Shown in pieces: positions 52,208 through 60,834 of a stretch of 64,000 nucleotides of DNA. Under the pieces are notes generated by a model, which saw nothing but the letters and a program-made list of their open reading frames with translations, did not search any database and was not told the origin of the DNA. The stretch is taken from positions 124,001 to 188,000 of the forward strand of contig JBDHBX010000001.1 of assembly GCA_039592335.1 (NCBI GenBank). The letters run 5' to 3'. The position numbers were made by a program, and so were the translations under genes. Position 1 is the first letter of the stretch. Every line of letters begins with the position of its first letter. Origin of the DNA: WVYX01 sp039592335. Its GTDB lineage: Bacteria > Gemmatimonadota > Gemmatimonadetes > Gemmatimonadales > GWC2-71-9.

Positions 52208-54859
52208 CTACTGATTCCCCTCCCGCACGAGCCGCTCGACCTCCGCCACCCAATTCGTCACGACGTGCAGCCGACGCCTGGCCCCAGGCTCCTCCCGGGC
52301 GGCGACCAGCAGGACGCTGCCGTCGGGAGCCACATCGTAGGAGCGACCGCCGATGTTGATGTAATCTCCGAGAAACAGGAACTCCGGCTGCCCAGCACTG
52401 AAGCTCGGCGTCGTGCGTAGCCGCACACGCCAGAACCGTCGTCCGTTGCGGTAGTAGAGTGCCGTACCATCGCGCGACCAGACGGGCTCCTCCGACCCGA
52501 CCTCTGTGGAGATCGAGTACCGCTCACCGGTCGGTGGAAACGGCTGGACATACACTTGGTAATCGCCCGTCTCGTCCGACGTGTACGCGACCCAGTTTCC
52601 GTCGGGGGAGATCGCCCCGCCCCACTCGCCGAACCGTGATCCGGCGACGCGGTGCAGCTGCCATCGGTCGGTCCGTTCGGCGACCCAGACGTTCCACGAG
52701 CTGTCCGGATCGATCTCTTCGAAGGCCAGGCGCCTGCCATCGTTCGACCACCGTCCGTTGATGACCGTCGGATTCGGCACGTCAAACATGAGTTCAATCG
52801 TGCGCCCTCCCAACAACACGGCACGGACCGTCGGACCTCGACGCCAATCTGAGTACGCGACCGCCCCACCATCGGGTCTCCAACTGGGAAACTGCGCGCC
52901 GTCGACGGTGAGCCGCTCGACCGATCCGCGTCGCAGATCGGTGACCCAGAGGTTCGGTCCCGACTCGTCTCCAAGTGTGTAGGCGAGCCGGTCGGTGTCG
53001 GGCGACAGAGCGAACACACCGTAGGGCTCGAGCGGCAGCCCGAGCCACTCGGTCGTACCGTCAGGGTGCCACCACACAAATCCCCACGCCGCGGTGTAGC
53101 CACCCGGAGCGTACACCAGCATACCGTCTGCGGACACCCCCGCGTGCGCGATGCCCCACCCCGAGACCGGGTCCGGCAGCGGCACCGGCTGCCCGACCAC
53201 CTCCAACTCGTCACGGTCGAACTCCGCCGCCCACAGTCCCCCCCCGCCGATGTACACCAGGTATTCGCCCTCCAAATACCGCGGATTCCAGCCTCGCGAC
53301 CCCAGGAGCCTACTCTCACCGGTTGCCAGTACGACCACTGCCATGTCTTCCGGAGCCGTGCCGGACACGAGAACCGCGTTCCCTCCAGGCAGCGCCTCGG
53401 GCCAGCTCGACTGGCGCCCCCCCCTCACATTGATTGTCTCAATACCCCCACCGGCGGCATCGACCACCGCGAGATTCCGGCCCTCGTTGGCGGACACGAC
53501 GATCCTCTCATCCGATATCCACGTGGCGCCATGCGGATTCGGCGTGGTCGCAAGCGTCACTGCCGGCCCGCCTAATAGCGCTACCTTCCTGAGCTCATTG
53601 CCGACAAAGAACCCGATCCACTGTCCGTCAGGAGAGAAGAACGGGTGATAGGCACCACGCGTCCCCTCGAGCGGCCTGGACTCGTACACGTCGAGCGGCC
53701 GGACATAGAGATGTGTCTCGCCTCGCCACTCACCCACGTACACGATGTGAAGACCGTCGGGTGAAACCGCGAGCGCCGGTCGCGGTGTCGCGAGCGGCGC
53801 CGAGCCGATCAGGGCCACCGGAGCGGTATCGGGGAGCGCGATCTCTGAGCGACTCACGGTTGCCGCTGGCTCATCGCCCATCTGCTTGACCGCCCACACG
53901 GCGACAAAGAGGGCCACCACCGCGATCGCCCACGGAAGCAGCGTCATGAGCCGCGAGGCGGTACCTGCCTCTGCCACTGGGGCGCCTTGCGGGGTCGTCG
54001 CCCACGTGGTGACAGGAACCCGGCCAGTGGCAGCGTCGCTCAACGCCGATGCGGTGGCGAACCGGTCGGCCGGCAGCTTGGCCAGCGCCTTGTCGAGCGC
54101 CGCTTCCACATGCGGTGGGACGGTATCGCGCAGCTGGCGAATGGGTCGCGGCCGCTGCGCGACGACCTTCGCGATGACCGCCTGCGCCGACGGCCCCGTG
54201 TGTGGCGGCTCACCAGCCAACATCTCGTACAGCACCGCCCCCAGCGCGTAGACATCGCTCCGGGGGTCCACGACCGGGTCGCCCGCCGCCTGCTCGGGAC
54301 TCATGTACTGCGGCGTTCCGAGCGAGATTCCCGTCTGGGTGAGCCGGCTCCCGCCGGCCGACCGCATGGCCAGGGCGATTCCGAAGTCCGCCACGATCGG
54401 TTGCCCGTCGTGCAGCAGGACATTCTCCGGCTTGAGGTCGCGGTGGATCACCCCCTGGCGATGTGCATAGTCCATTGCGCTCCCGATGCCCTCCGTTAGC
54501 TGGAGCGCCTCGTCGATGGCCAGCTGCGTTTCACGATTCAGCTTGGTGCGAAGCGACTCGCCCTCCACATAGGGCATCACGTAGTACAGAAAGCCGGCCG
54601 CCGTTCCGGAGTCGTGCAGGGGGAGAATGTGAGGATGCTGCAGATTCGCGGTGAGCTTGATCTCGTTGAGAAACCGCTCGGCCCCGAGCAGCGCCGCGAG
54701 TTCCGTCTCGAACACCTTGATCGCGACGGGGCGCTCGTGCTTCCGGTCTTCCGCCAAGTACACCGTCGCCATGCCACCGTGACCGATCGCCTGCTCGATC
54801 ACGTAGCGGTCGGCGAGGGCGGCTTTCAGACGGTCGAGTTGGTCGGGTTCCAGTGCCAC
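52208..54859 (-). CDS. Ser/Thr protein kinase with periplasmic beta-propeller
   Basis: An 883-residue protein: cytosolic kinase domain (about 18-285; GHGGMATVYLAED, AIKVF, HRDLKPENVLL, DFGIAL), one transmembrane helix near 310-330 and a TolB/WD40-like propeller of roughly 550 residues with repeated SPDG/SxDG motifs (LAVSPDGLHIVYVGEW, FSPDGQWIGFFVG). A characteristic kinase class of Gemmatimonadota and Acidobacteriota. GTG at 54859 is used; the frame is open far upstream without further domain content. Separated from the next hydrolase operon by 42 bases and possibly co-regulated. Confidence 0.93.
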   Translation of the reverse strand: MALEPDQLDRLKAALADRYVIEQAIGHGGMATVYLAEDRKHERPVAIKVFETELAALLGAERFLNEIKLTANLQHPHILPLHDSGTAAGFLYYVMPYVEGESLRTKLNRETQLAIDEALQLTEGIGSAMDYAHRQGVIHRDLKPENVLLHDGQPIVADFGIALAMRSAGGSRLTQTGISLGTPQYMSPEQAAGDPVVDPRSDVYALGAVLYEMLAGEPPHTGPSAQAVIAKVVAQRPRPIRQLRDTVPPHVEAALDKALAKLPADRFATASALSDAATGRVPVTTWATTPQGAPVAEAGTASRLMTLLPWAIAVVALFVAVWAVKQMGDEPAATVSRSEIALPDTAPVALIGSAPLATPRPALAVSPDGLHIVYVGEWRGETHLYVRPLDVYESRPLEGTRGAYHPFFSPDGQWIGFFVGNELRKVALLGGPAVTLATTPNPHGATWISDERIVVSANEGRNLAVVDAAGGGIETINVRGGRQSSWPEALPGGNAVLVSGTAPEDMAVVVLATGESRLLGSRGWNPRYLEGEYLVYIGGGGLWAAEFDRDELEVVGQPVPLPDPVSGWGIAHAGVSADGMLVYAPGGYTAAWGFVWWHPDGTTEWLGLPLEPYGVFALSPDTDRLAYTLGDESGPNLWVTDLRRGSVERLTVDGAQFPSWRPDGGAVAYSDWRRGPTVRAVLLGGRTIELMFDVPNPTVINGRWSNDGRRLAFEEIDPDSSWNVWVAERTDRWQLHRVAGSRFGEWGGAISPDGNWVAYTSDETGDYQVYVQPFPPTGERYSISTEVGSEEPVWSRDGTALYYRNGRRFWRVRLRTTPSFSAGQPEFLFLGDYINIGGRSYDVAPDGSVLLVAAREEPGARRRLHVVTNWVAEVERLVREGNQ

Positions 54860-54960
54860 GCGTGTCCAGCCCGGGTCAAGGATTGCACTAAGATGCGCGC
54901 AGGCACCGCGGGCAGCCAGCAGGGACGTCGACGGCCGGTCGCAGAGAGCGCGCTCCGTAC

Positions 54961-54994
54961 GAAAGCCCCACGGCCACATGGCAGCCGTGGGGCT
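54961..54994 (-). terminator. terminator after the 55018 gene
   Basis: AGCCCCACGGC (54964-54974) pairs perfectly with GCCGTGGGGCT (54984-54994); the minus strand continues TTTCGTACGG. It sits 24 bases after the 55018 gene stop, upstream of the kinase. Confidence 0.8.
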
Positions 54995-55017
54995 CGGAAA
55001 TAACGTCCCGCCTTGGG

Positions 55018-55581
55018 TTAGCCCAGGCGCTTCCCGACGAACAGGCGGAACTGCCACGAGCGGTTTGACGCGAATATCGTGTCGAATGCGTCCGACAAGC
55101 CGATCGAGTAGCGCACGTCGAGGGCGAAGAACGCGCCCGAGGGCGTCCACTTCCCGAACTGAAGGCCGATCGGCCAGGCCCACTCCGGGCTCTTCTTCTG
55201 ATCACAGGTCGAGGCGACGGGTGCCGAGCAGCTGATCGGAAAGGCAATCCCGATCCCCGTGTAAGCTCGGGTGCGAAGGCCGCTCCCCGACCCGTACGTG
55301 CCGCCGACCAGAAACGGAACCTCGATGTAGTCGAGCCGTGTGTCGCCGCCACCCTTTTGGACCCAGTTCCCCTCGAGGTTGAACACGACGTGGTTCCAGT
55401 TGCGCATCCCGGCCGCGATGCCTGCCGTACCGCCCCAGCGCGAGTCCGTGTTCACGCCACAGCAGAGATCGCCCAGGGTCGCGCCGCCCGAGATCGCGAC
55501 GAACTTCGTCTGGGCCGTGGCGGGACCGGCGTACGCCAGCAACGCGATCGCGACAATCATCAACAGTCCGTGCATTTTCAT
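55018..55581 (-). CDS. small outer-membrane beta-barrel protein
   Basis: A 187-residue protein with signal peptide (LLMIVAIALLAYAGPATAQ) and a mature part of alternating beta strands (FVAISGGATLGDL, HVVFNLEGNWVQKGGG, FFALDVRYSIGL, WQFRLFVGKRLG), consistent with an OmpX/PF13568-type 8-stranded barrel. Two cysteine pairs (LCC; CSAPVASTC) could form disulfides in loops. Own terminator. Function unknown. Confidence 0.75.
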   Translation of the reverse strand: MKMHGLLMIVAIALLAYAGPATAQTKFVAISGGATLGDLCCGVNTDSRWGGTAGIAAGMRNWNHVVFNLEGNWVQKGGGDTRLDYIEVPFLVGGTYGSGSGLRTRAYTGIGIAFPISCSAPVASTCDQKKSPEWAWPIGLQFGKWTPSGAFFALDVRYSIGLSDAFDTIFASNRSWQFRLFVGKRLG

Positions 55582-55600
55582 GTAGGCCTCCTATTGGGGT

Positions 55601-55834
55601 TCAGTCCCGAAATGGTGATCGCTTGGTCCGCGAGTCCGCCGGGCGCACTGCGTCGAGCATGCGCTGCAGCTCCTCGTTGGAGAGCTCGAACGGATCGCTC
55701 TCGTAGCCCGGTGCCGGTACCCTCCGCAGCGTCTCGGGGTTCCCGCCGACCGGCGTGAACTCCCATTCGTTGCGCGACCGATCCCGGATCTCCCAGACGT
55801 GGCCGGTCCGGTCGGTGAATCGACGGTAGCTCAT
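55601..55834 (-). CDS. 77-residue hypothetical protein
   Basis: From the ATG at 55834 (preceded by GGAGG at 9 bases) the product is 77 residues: SYRRFTDRTGHVWEIRDRSRNEWEF, then a proline-rich stretch and a C-terminal helix (SNEELQRMLDAV). The beginning resembles a small beta hairpin seen in several hypothetical proteins of soil bacteria. A start 23 codons upstream has no ribosome binding site. No function recognised. Confidence 0.6.
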   Translation of the reverse strand: MSYRRFTDRTGHVWEIRDRSRNEWEFTPVGGNPETLRRVPAPGYESDPFELSNEELQRMLDAVRPADSRTKRSPFRD

Positions 55835-56044
55835 CCTGGCGGACCTCCTGGCGCAGCCGGCTTGTATTATGGCATGGTGTGGAGCGTCCGGCCACCGCGC
55901 CACGCCGACAAGTCCGGGAAGCTAGCGGTACGCACGCGGTTCCGCATCCGGCCCGTCACATCCTCGTGACGGACGTTACCGCCCGTGTGTCGCGCCGCCT
56001 TATGTTGAACGTCATACCGCGGAGTCACCCGAGGAGGTGGTCTC

Positions 56045-56455
56045 ATGTCAAGACTCAGTTCGACCGCGCTGCGCAAGCTCGAAGGCCTGGAGGAGGCCCG
56101 GCGCAAGTGGGACCACGTCCGCTCGATGGTGGAACAGGCCGCCGGGCACAAGGCAGACATGGCACTGTTGCAGCGCATCGGTCGGACGGCAGCCGACGTC
56201 GGCCGCGTGCTCGACGAGGCCGGATATGGCGCCATGTCCCAGTCGGTGGCCCAGTTGGGCATGATCGTGCGGCGCACCACCACCAGCCAATCAAAGATCG
56301 GCACCATGCGTGAGCTCGTGGCCGCCGTGCGCACGGGAATCGATCAGGCGGAGCGGAACTTGGAGAAGGAAGCGCAGCAGGTGCAGCTGGAACGGCAGGC
56401 GCAGCAGGAACAGCAGGCGCAGCAGGGACAGCAGGGGCGGAAGAAGCCAGGCTAG
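56045..56455 (+). CDS. helical coiled-coil protein with Gln-rich tail
   Basis: A 136-residue protein almost entirely helical, with heptad-like repeats (LRKLEGLEEARRKWDHVRSMVEQ) and a Gln-rich C-terminus (QQEQQAQQGQQG). ATG at 56045 with a strong GAGGAGGTGG four bases upstream. No signal or membrane segment. A stand-alone plus-strand gene among minus-strand neighbours. Function unknown. Confidence 0.7.
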   Translation: MSRLSSTALRKLEGLEEARRKWDHVRSMVEQAAGHKADMALLQRIGRTAADVGRVLDEAGYGAMSQSVAQLGMIVRRTTTSQSKIGTMRELVAAVRTGIDQAERNLEKEAQQVQLERQAQQEQQAQQGQQGRKKPG

Positions 56456-56471
56456 GCGCGGCGCGCCATCC

Positions 56472-57428
56472 TCACAGCCGGAGCCGCATCCCCTCCCGCG
56501 CCAGCTCAAAGCCGCGGCGCCGCACCTCGGCAGCTTCCACCCCCTCGTCCAGCACCGGGTTGGTGTTGTTGAAGTGCGTGAAGATCACGCGCGCACCGGC
56601 CCGAGCGGATTCCTCGAGCAAGTCCATCGTGTGCGGCACGAGCGGGTGCGGAATGTCCTCGATCGCCCGCCCTGGCACCTCGCTCGCCGCATAGAAGGAG
56701 CCGTCGAGCAGGGCGGCATCGACCTCGCCGACCATTCCGACCAGCGAGTGCTTCCACGCCTCCCATCGGTCGATGTCCGGGACGTAGAGCAGCGAGCTGC
56801 CCGTCCCACGGAACACGAACCCGACCGTGTCGGAGAACTCCGGTCGGTGCGGCACGCGGATCATCCGCACCGACAGCCACTCATCCACCTTGAACCACTC
56901 GCCTACGGGCACCTCGGGGAAGTAGATCCGCCCCTCCTCCACCAGCAGGCTCCACGGGCCATTCGTCGACAAGTATTCCGCCATCACCGGCGTGCAGTAC
57001 ACCGGGGTGCGCCGCATGCCGAGCCCCTCGCGTCCCAACTGTGCCAGGCCCACGTAGTGCCCGATGTGGGCGTGCGTGAGGAAGATGCCGTCGAACGGGC
57101 GGCGGTCCGCAGCCCGGCGACGGAAGTCCGCATCCTCGATGAGATCGAGCTGCCGCGCGATGTCGGGGGTGGCGTCCACCAGGTAGTAGCGTCGCTGGTC
57201 AGGGTGCACCAGCGCCAGCGAGGCAACATTCCGTGGGTCGCGGCGGGCCCGCTCGCAGCGCGGCGTGTAACAGCCGACCTGGGGGATGCCACCATCCTGG
57301 ATGGTGCCGAGCACGAGGGCGTAGGGCTCACCACTGCCCTTGAGCCGCGAGGCGAGGAGCCGCGTCGGTCGAGGTGCCAACGCGACCGCACCGAGCGCAG
57401 TCAGGAAATCCCGACGGGAGAGGCTCAC
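56472..57428 (-). CDS. Tat-exported PqqB-like metallo-beta-lactamase-fold protein
   Basis: A 318-residue protein. A twin-arginine signal (SRRDFLTALGAVALA) precedes an MBL fold. VLGTIQDGGIPQVGC near residue 38 and HAHIGHYVGL near residue 120 match PqqB, the coenzyme-PQQ synthesis enzyme, and its secreted relatives. The metal-binding HxHxxH region is modified to HAHIGH. The GTG at 57428 overlaps the hydrolase stop by 4 bases. No other pqq genes are present, so PQQ synthesis is unlikely; a related hydrolase or oxidase role is inferred. Confidence 0.82.
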   Translation of the reverse strand: MSLSRRDFLTALGAVALAPRPTRLLASRLKGSGEPYALVLGTIQDGGIPQVGCYTPRCERARRDPRNVASLALVHPDQRRYYLVDATPDIARQLDLIEDADFRRRAADRRPFDGIFLTHAHIGHYVGLAQLGREGLGMRRTPVYCTPVMAEYLSTNGPWSLLVEEGRIYFPEVPVGEWFKVDEWLSVRMIRVPHRPEFSDTVGFVFRGTGSSLLYVPDIDRWEAWKHSLVGMVGEVDAALLDGSFYAASEVPGRAIEDIPHPLVPHTMDLLEESARAGARVIFTHFNNTNPVLDEGVEAAEVRRRGFELAREGMRLRL

Positions 57429-58390
57429 TCCCGGATCCACTTCGCCAAGGTCTTCGCCACCACCGGGTGGTTCACGTAGCCGAACGACTTGTGCGGGTTG
57501 GAGCCGGCCGCGCCCACCCAGAACGTGTAGATGCGTGGTAGGTCTCGAATGCGGCGCACGAGCCCCCGTTCCTTCATCTTCGCGAAGTTGGCCTCGGCCT
57601 TCGCGTGGTGCACCACGAAGTCGTCGTGTGCGGCGATGTTGATCCAATCCCCGATGTTAGCAGGGTAGACACCGTCGTCCGGCTCATCGGCGTCATATAG
57701 GTGCCGCCGGATGATGCCGTCGCCGAGCGGACTTCCCATGGTGAGCCACAGCGAGACCTTCTTGTCGTGCACCCTGCGGTGCTCGCTCAGCCGTGAGAGC
57801 TTCCACAGCACGTCATAGGCGACGATACAGCCCATGCTGTGAGTGACCACGGCGAGGTCGTCACCCTGGCGCAGCGCTAGGCTCAGCACGCGCTGCACGC
57901 GGCGCCGAATCGCGGAGCCCCACTCACGCGTCCGCAGGTAGGCCCCCAGGTCCGGGAAGAGCCGCGCGATCGCCCCGATCCCAAGCCGCGTGAGGGATCC
58001 CAGTGGGCTCGCGACCCGCAGCACGTCGTCCAGAAAGCGCAGGTTGCGGTGCTCGCGTACCAGTTGCCTGTAGTGCTCGGCGGAGTGACTCCTGAGGGGC
58101 CGCGCCACCAGCTGGTCGAGCCACGGCTGATCTTCGCCCGGAGGCTCGAACACCTTGCCATGGCGCCGAACCATCGACTCAGCCCGCTCCGGCCGCGCCG
58201 CCACCATCAGCGCCGTGGTGAGGTCGCCGTAGTACGCCAGAGTCAGGCGCACGTCTCCCCGCTCGAGCTTCCGCGCAGCCGTCCGGTCGACCTGGGCGAG
58301 TCGCTCTCGAAGCGCGCGCTGCACGTGGGCGAGGAGAACGCGGCGCTGGGGTTTGGCGCCGCGCCCGTGCACGTAGATGATGTGCTTCAG
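57425..58390 (-). CDS. alpha/beta hydrolase-fold protein
   Basis: About 321 residues. The nucleophile elbow is THSMGC (Ser in G/T-x-S-x-G) near residue 185, and the N-terminal strand-loop IIYVHGRGAKPQ looks like the oxyanion-hole strand. That strand needs a start upstream of the first GTG (58372): CTG at 58390, overlapping the slipin stop (CTGA), would supply it. If translation starts at the GTG, the first strand is lost. I give the CTG start with reservation. Its stop overlaps the PqqB-like gene. Substrate unknown. Confidence 0.7.
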   Translation of the reverse strand: MKHIIYVHGRGAKPQRRVLLAHVQRALRERLAQVDRTAARKLERGDVRLTLAYYGDLTTALMVAARPERAESMVRRHGKVFEPPGEDQPWLDQLVARPLRSHSAEHYRQLVREHRNLRFLDDVLRVASPLGSLTRLGIGAIARLFPDLGAYLRTREWGSAIRRRVQRVLSLALRQGDDLAVVTHSMGCIVAYDVLWKLSRLSEHRRVHDKKVSLWLTMGSPLGDGIIRRHLYDADEPDDGVYPANIGDWINIAAHDDFVVHHAKAEANFAKMKERGLVRRIRDLPRIYTFWVGAAGSNPHKSFGYVNHPVVAKTLAKWIRE

Positions 58391-59376
58391 TCGGAATCCT
58401 CCGCCGCCTCGTCGTCCTTCCCCGGTTCCGTGGATGGCGTCATGCCGGCCGCGCCCGCGAGCCCCATGACATTCGTGACGTTCAACGAATCGGCCAACCC
58501 CGAGGGCACGACCATCAGCGAGCCGCGCTTCACGATGCTCTCGTACAGCATGTTCATGGCCCGCAGGTTGAGCGCCATGGGGTGCTCACGATATTGCTCG
58601 GCCGCCTCGACGAACTTGCCGGCGATCTCCGTCTCGGCGGTGCCCAGGATGATCCGCGCCTGGCGCTCCCGCTCGGCCTGCGCCTGGCGGGACATGGCCT
58701 CCTCCAGCGCCTTGGGGATGATCACGTCCCGGATCTCCACCGACTGCACCTGGATCCCCCAGTCGTGCATCTTCTCGTCGAGGATACGCTGCAGCCCCTG
58801 CCCCAGCTCCTTGCGCGACTGGATCAGCTCGGCCAGGTCGTGCTTTCCGATGGCATCGCGCAACGCCGTCTGCGCCGCCAGCACCACGGCCTGCTCGTAC
58901 TGTTGCACCTCGAGCGCTGCACGCTCGGCGTCGTACACGATCCAGAAAGCGATCGCGTCCACGTTCACCGGCACCGTGTCCTTGGTGAGGCACGACTCGG
59001 CGCCGAAGTCCGTGGTGCGGATGCGCTGGTCGATGTGGTAGCCGACCCGGTCCACGACCGGGATCACGTAGAACAATCCCGGACCCCGAAGCCCGCGGTA
59101 CCTGCCCAGCCGCAGCACCACCGCCTTCTCCCACTGGTCGGCGAACTTGATCGAGGATCCGACCAGCGCGGCCGTCAGCGCCGTCACCACTGGCGCCACC
59201 ACGGCGCGCCACGGCTCCCAGTCGATGGGCAGCGCGAACAGCGCGGCGCCCACCGCCGCGGCGCTCACTAGCCCGGAGATGACCGCCGCCGCCGGATAGC
59301 GCGTGTCATTGGGGGACTTGGTCGGGCGAGAAGGCGGGCCGCGTGTGACGCGGACCGGAAGAAACTCATCGTTCAT
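58387..59376 (-). CDS. SPFH/Band 7 family protein (slipin)
   Basis: A 329-residue membrane protein: two N-terminal hydrophobic segments (about 30-75), then the SPFH/Band 7 domain (VLRLGRYRGLRGPGLFYVIPVVDRV, RDVIIPKALEEAMSRQAQAERERQ) and an acidic C-terminus. Stomatin/slipin proteins form oligomeric membrane microdomains and often pair with NfeD-type proteases; no NfeD is here. It overlaps the GntR gene stop by 4 bases, placing it in a GntR-slipin-hydrolase-PqqB-like operon. Confidence 0.92.
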   Translation of the reverse strand: MNDEFLPVRVTRGPPSRPTKSPNDTRYPAAAVISGLVSAAAVGAALFALPIDWEPWRAVVAPVVTALTAALVGSSIKFADQWEKAVVLRLGRYRGLRGPGLFYVIPVVDRVGYHIDQRIRTTDFGAESCLTKDTVPVNVDAIAFWIVYDAERAALEVQQYEQAVVLAAQTALRDAIGKHDLAELIQSRKELGQGLQRILDEKMHDWGIQVQSVEIRDVIIPKALEEAMSRQAQAERERQARIILGTAETEIAGKFVEAAEQYREHPMALNLRAMNMLYESIVKRGSLMVVPSGLADSLNVTNVMGLAGAAGMTPSTEPGKDDEAAEDSD

Positions 59377-59813
59377 GGTGAACCCCTCCTGGCGTTCGAC
59401 TCACGCTCTGAGGAGCGGAGCGCGATCAAGGCTTCGATGACCTCATCGAGGGGAAGACCCAGGGCACCACACTGGGCGGCCACGTCCTGGCACAGGCGCT
59501 CCAGCTGGGCCCGGCGCTCGACGGTGTCCTGATCGGGCGGCGCGAGGCCAACGAAGGTGCCCTCGCCGCCCCGCGTGACGAGTACACCCAGCGTCTCGAG
59601 CTCCTGGTAGGCGTGAGCAACCGTGTTGGGATGCACCGCCAGGTCGATGGCGAGCTGGCGCACCGTCGGCAGCCGCTCACCCGTCTCGAGCGTCCCCGTG
59701 ATCACCTCGAGCCACACGCGATCCACGATCTGGCGGTGGAGCGGATGATCGCCACCGGGATCGAGGTACAGTGCAAGCCGCTGGGCAATCCCGACGCGCT
59801 CTGGCTCGGTCAT
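59373..59813 (-). CDS. GntR-family transcriptional regulator (YtrA type)
   Basis: A 146-residue protein with a winged-helix GntR domain (about 20-85; RLPTVRQLAIDLAVHPNTVAHAYQELETLGVLVTRGGEGTFV) and a short C-terminal helical tail, the size of the YtrA subfamily that usually controls adjacent transport or membrane genes. The ATG at 59813 begins the family-typical sequence; a longer frame adds 30 residues without such features. First gene of the operon, likely autoregulatory. Confidence 0.9.
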   Translation of the reverse strand: MTEPERVGIAQRLALYLDPGGDHPLHRQIVDRVWLEVITGTLETGERLPTVRQLAIDLAVHPNTVAHAYQELETLGVLVTRGGEGTFVGLAPPDQDTVERRAQLERLCQDVAAQCGALGLPLDEVIEALIALRSSERESNARRGSP

Positions 59814-59892
59814 GGGAACCCTCGAAGGAACACTCGAAGGATACGGCGGCGGTGCGGCAGGAGCCAGCGTGCACTCGGCGGTCCGACCAATA

Positions 59893-59930
59893 CAAAGCCC
59901 CACAACCGCTGGACGGCTGTGGGGCTCGGT
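59893..59930 (-). terminator. terminator after the DUF4097 gene
   Basis: AGCCCCACA (59896-59904) pairs with TGTGGGGCT (59918-59926), extended by a few inner pairs; the minus strand continues TTTGTATTGG. It lies 56 bases after the 59982 gene stop and upstream of the GntR start. Confidence 0.78.
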
Positions 59931-59981
59931 TTGTCGCTCGCTCGCGGGGTGAGCGTCAGTTCTCGCTCTTCGGCACCTCCG

Positions 59982-60776
59982 CTACGGCCCCTCTCGCAGC
60001 GCGACGTTGCCGTTGACCGTCGCGATGGTCAGCAACCGGCCGCCGCTGCCCAGGGTCCCCCTCCAATCGCCGGGTCCGACCTCCACGACCTCGGTGAACT
60101 CCGAGCTGATGCTCCCGCTCGCGGTCGCCGCACGCACCACGGCGTTCGTCGCAGCCGGCACCTCCACCGTCACGTTCCCGTTCACCGAGGCGAACGCCAG
60201 GTCCCGGTCCCACGTCGTCAACCCGACGGTGGCGTCCACCGAGCCGTTCACGGTCGCCGCCAGCGCGAGCTGTGTGGTCGAAACACGAACGTCGCCGTTG
60301 ATCGTCTCCAGGAACGCGTTGCTCAGCAGGTCGTCCGCTGTCACGGCACCATTGATGGTGTTCCCAGTAAACACCACCCCCGCCGGGAGCAGGACGGTGA
60401 AGTTCACTTCGACGTCGTTATTTTGCACGCTCATGTGCCCCTGCTCGCCAGGGAGGCACTCGTTGGCCGGCTGGCCCGGCACGTCGGGATAGACCGCACA
60501 GATCGTGACGCCACCGGCGTGCTCCACCACCTCGACCGTCACCGAGTCCGGATCGTTCGCGTCGGAGCGCTTGAACGCAGACACCTCGGCCGTGCTGCCG
60601 GAAGCCAGCGTCACCTCGATGCTACCGTTGATGCCCTTGATCTCGAGCTCGTCGCCCTGTGCGATCTGCCCGCTCCACTCGTCCGTCAGCTCCCCCGGCC
60701 CGGTGGACTCGCCACAGCCCAGCACGAAGGCTCCCGCGAGCAGCGTGAGCGACACCGCCTGCGCCGATCTCCTCAT
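59982..60776 (-). CDS. DUF4097 family beta-helical lipoprotein
   Basis: A 264-residue lipoprotein (LAGAFVLGC, Cys21) with the repetitive DUF4097 pattern: short strand repeats such as NGSIEVTL, TINGAVTADD, TINGDVRVST, SVNGNVTVEV, TVNGNVALRE. It should fold as a right-handed beta helix on the cell surface or in the periplasm. In other bacteria related proteins sit near anti-sigma or HtpX-like genes; here it stands alone. ATG at 60776 chosen for the signal peptide. Confidence 0.87.
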   Translation of the reverse strand: MRRSAQAVSLTLLAGAFVLGCGESTGPGELTDEWSGQIAQGDELEIKGINGSIEVTLASGSTAEVSAFKRSDANDPDSVTVEVVEHAGGVTICAVYPDVPGQPANECLPGEQGHMSVQNNDVEVNFTVLLPAGVVFTGNTINGAVTADDLLSNAFLETINGDVRVSTTQLALAATVNGSVDATVGLTTWDRDLAFASVNGNVTVEVPAATNAVVRAATASGSISSEFTEVVEVGPGDWRGTLGSGGRLLTIATVNGNVALREGP

Positions 60777-60834
60777 GTCTCCTCCCAACAAGGTTGGTGC
60801 GTGGGGTTGGCTTCGAACGAAATGTAATGTGCGC

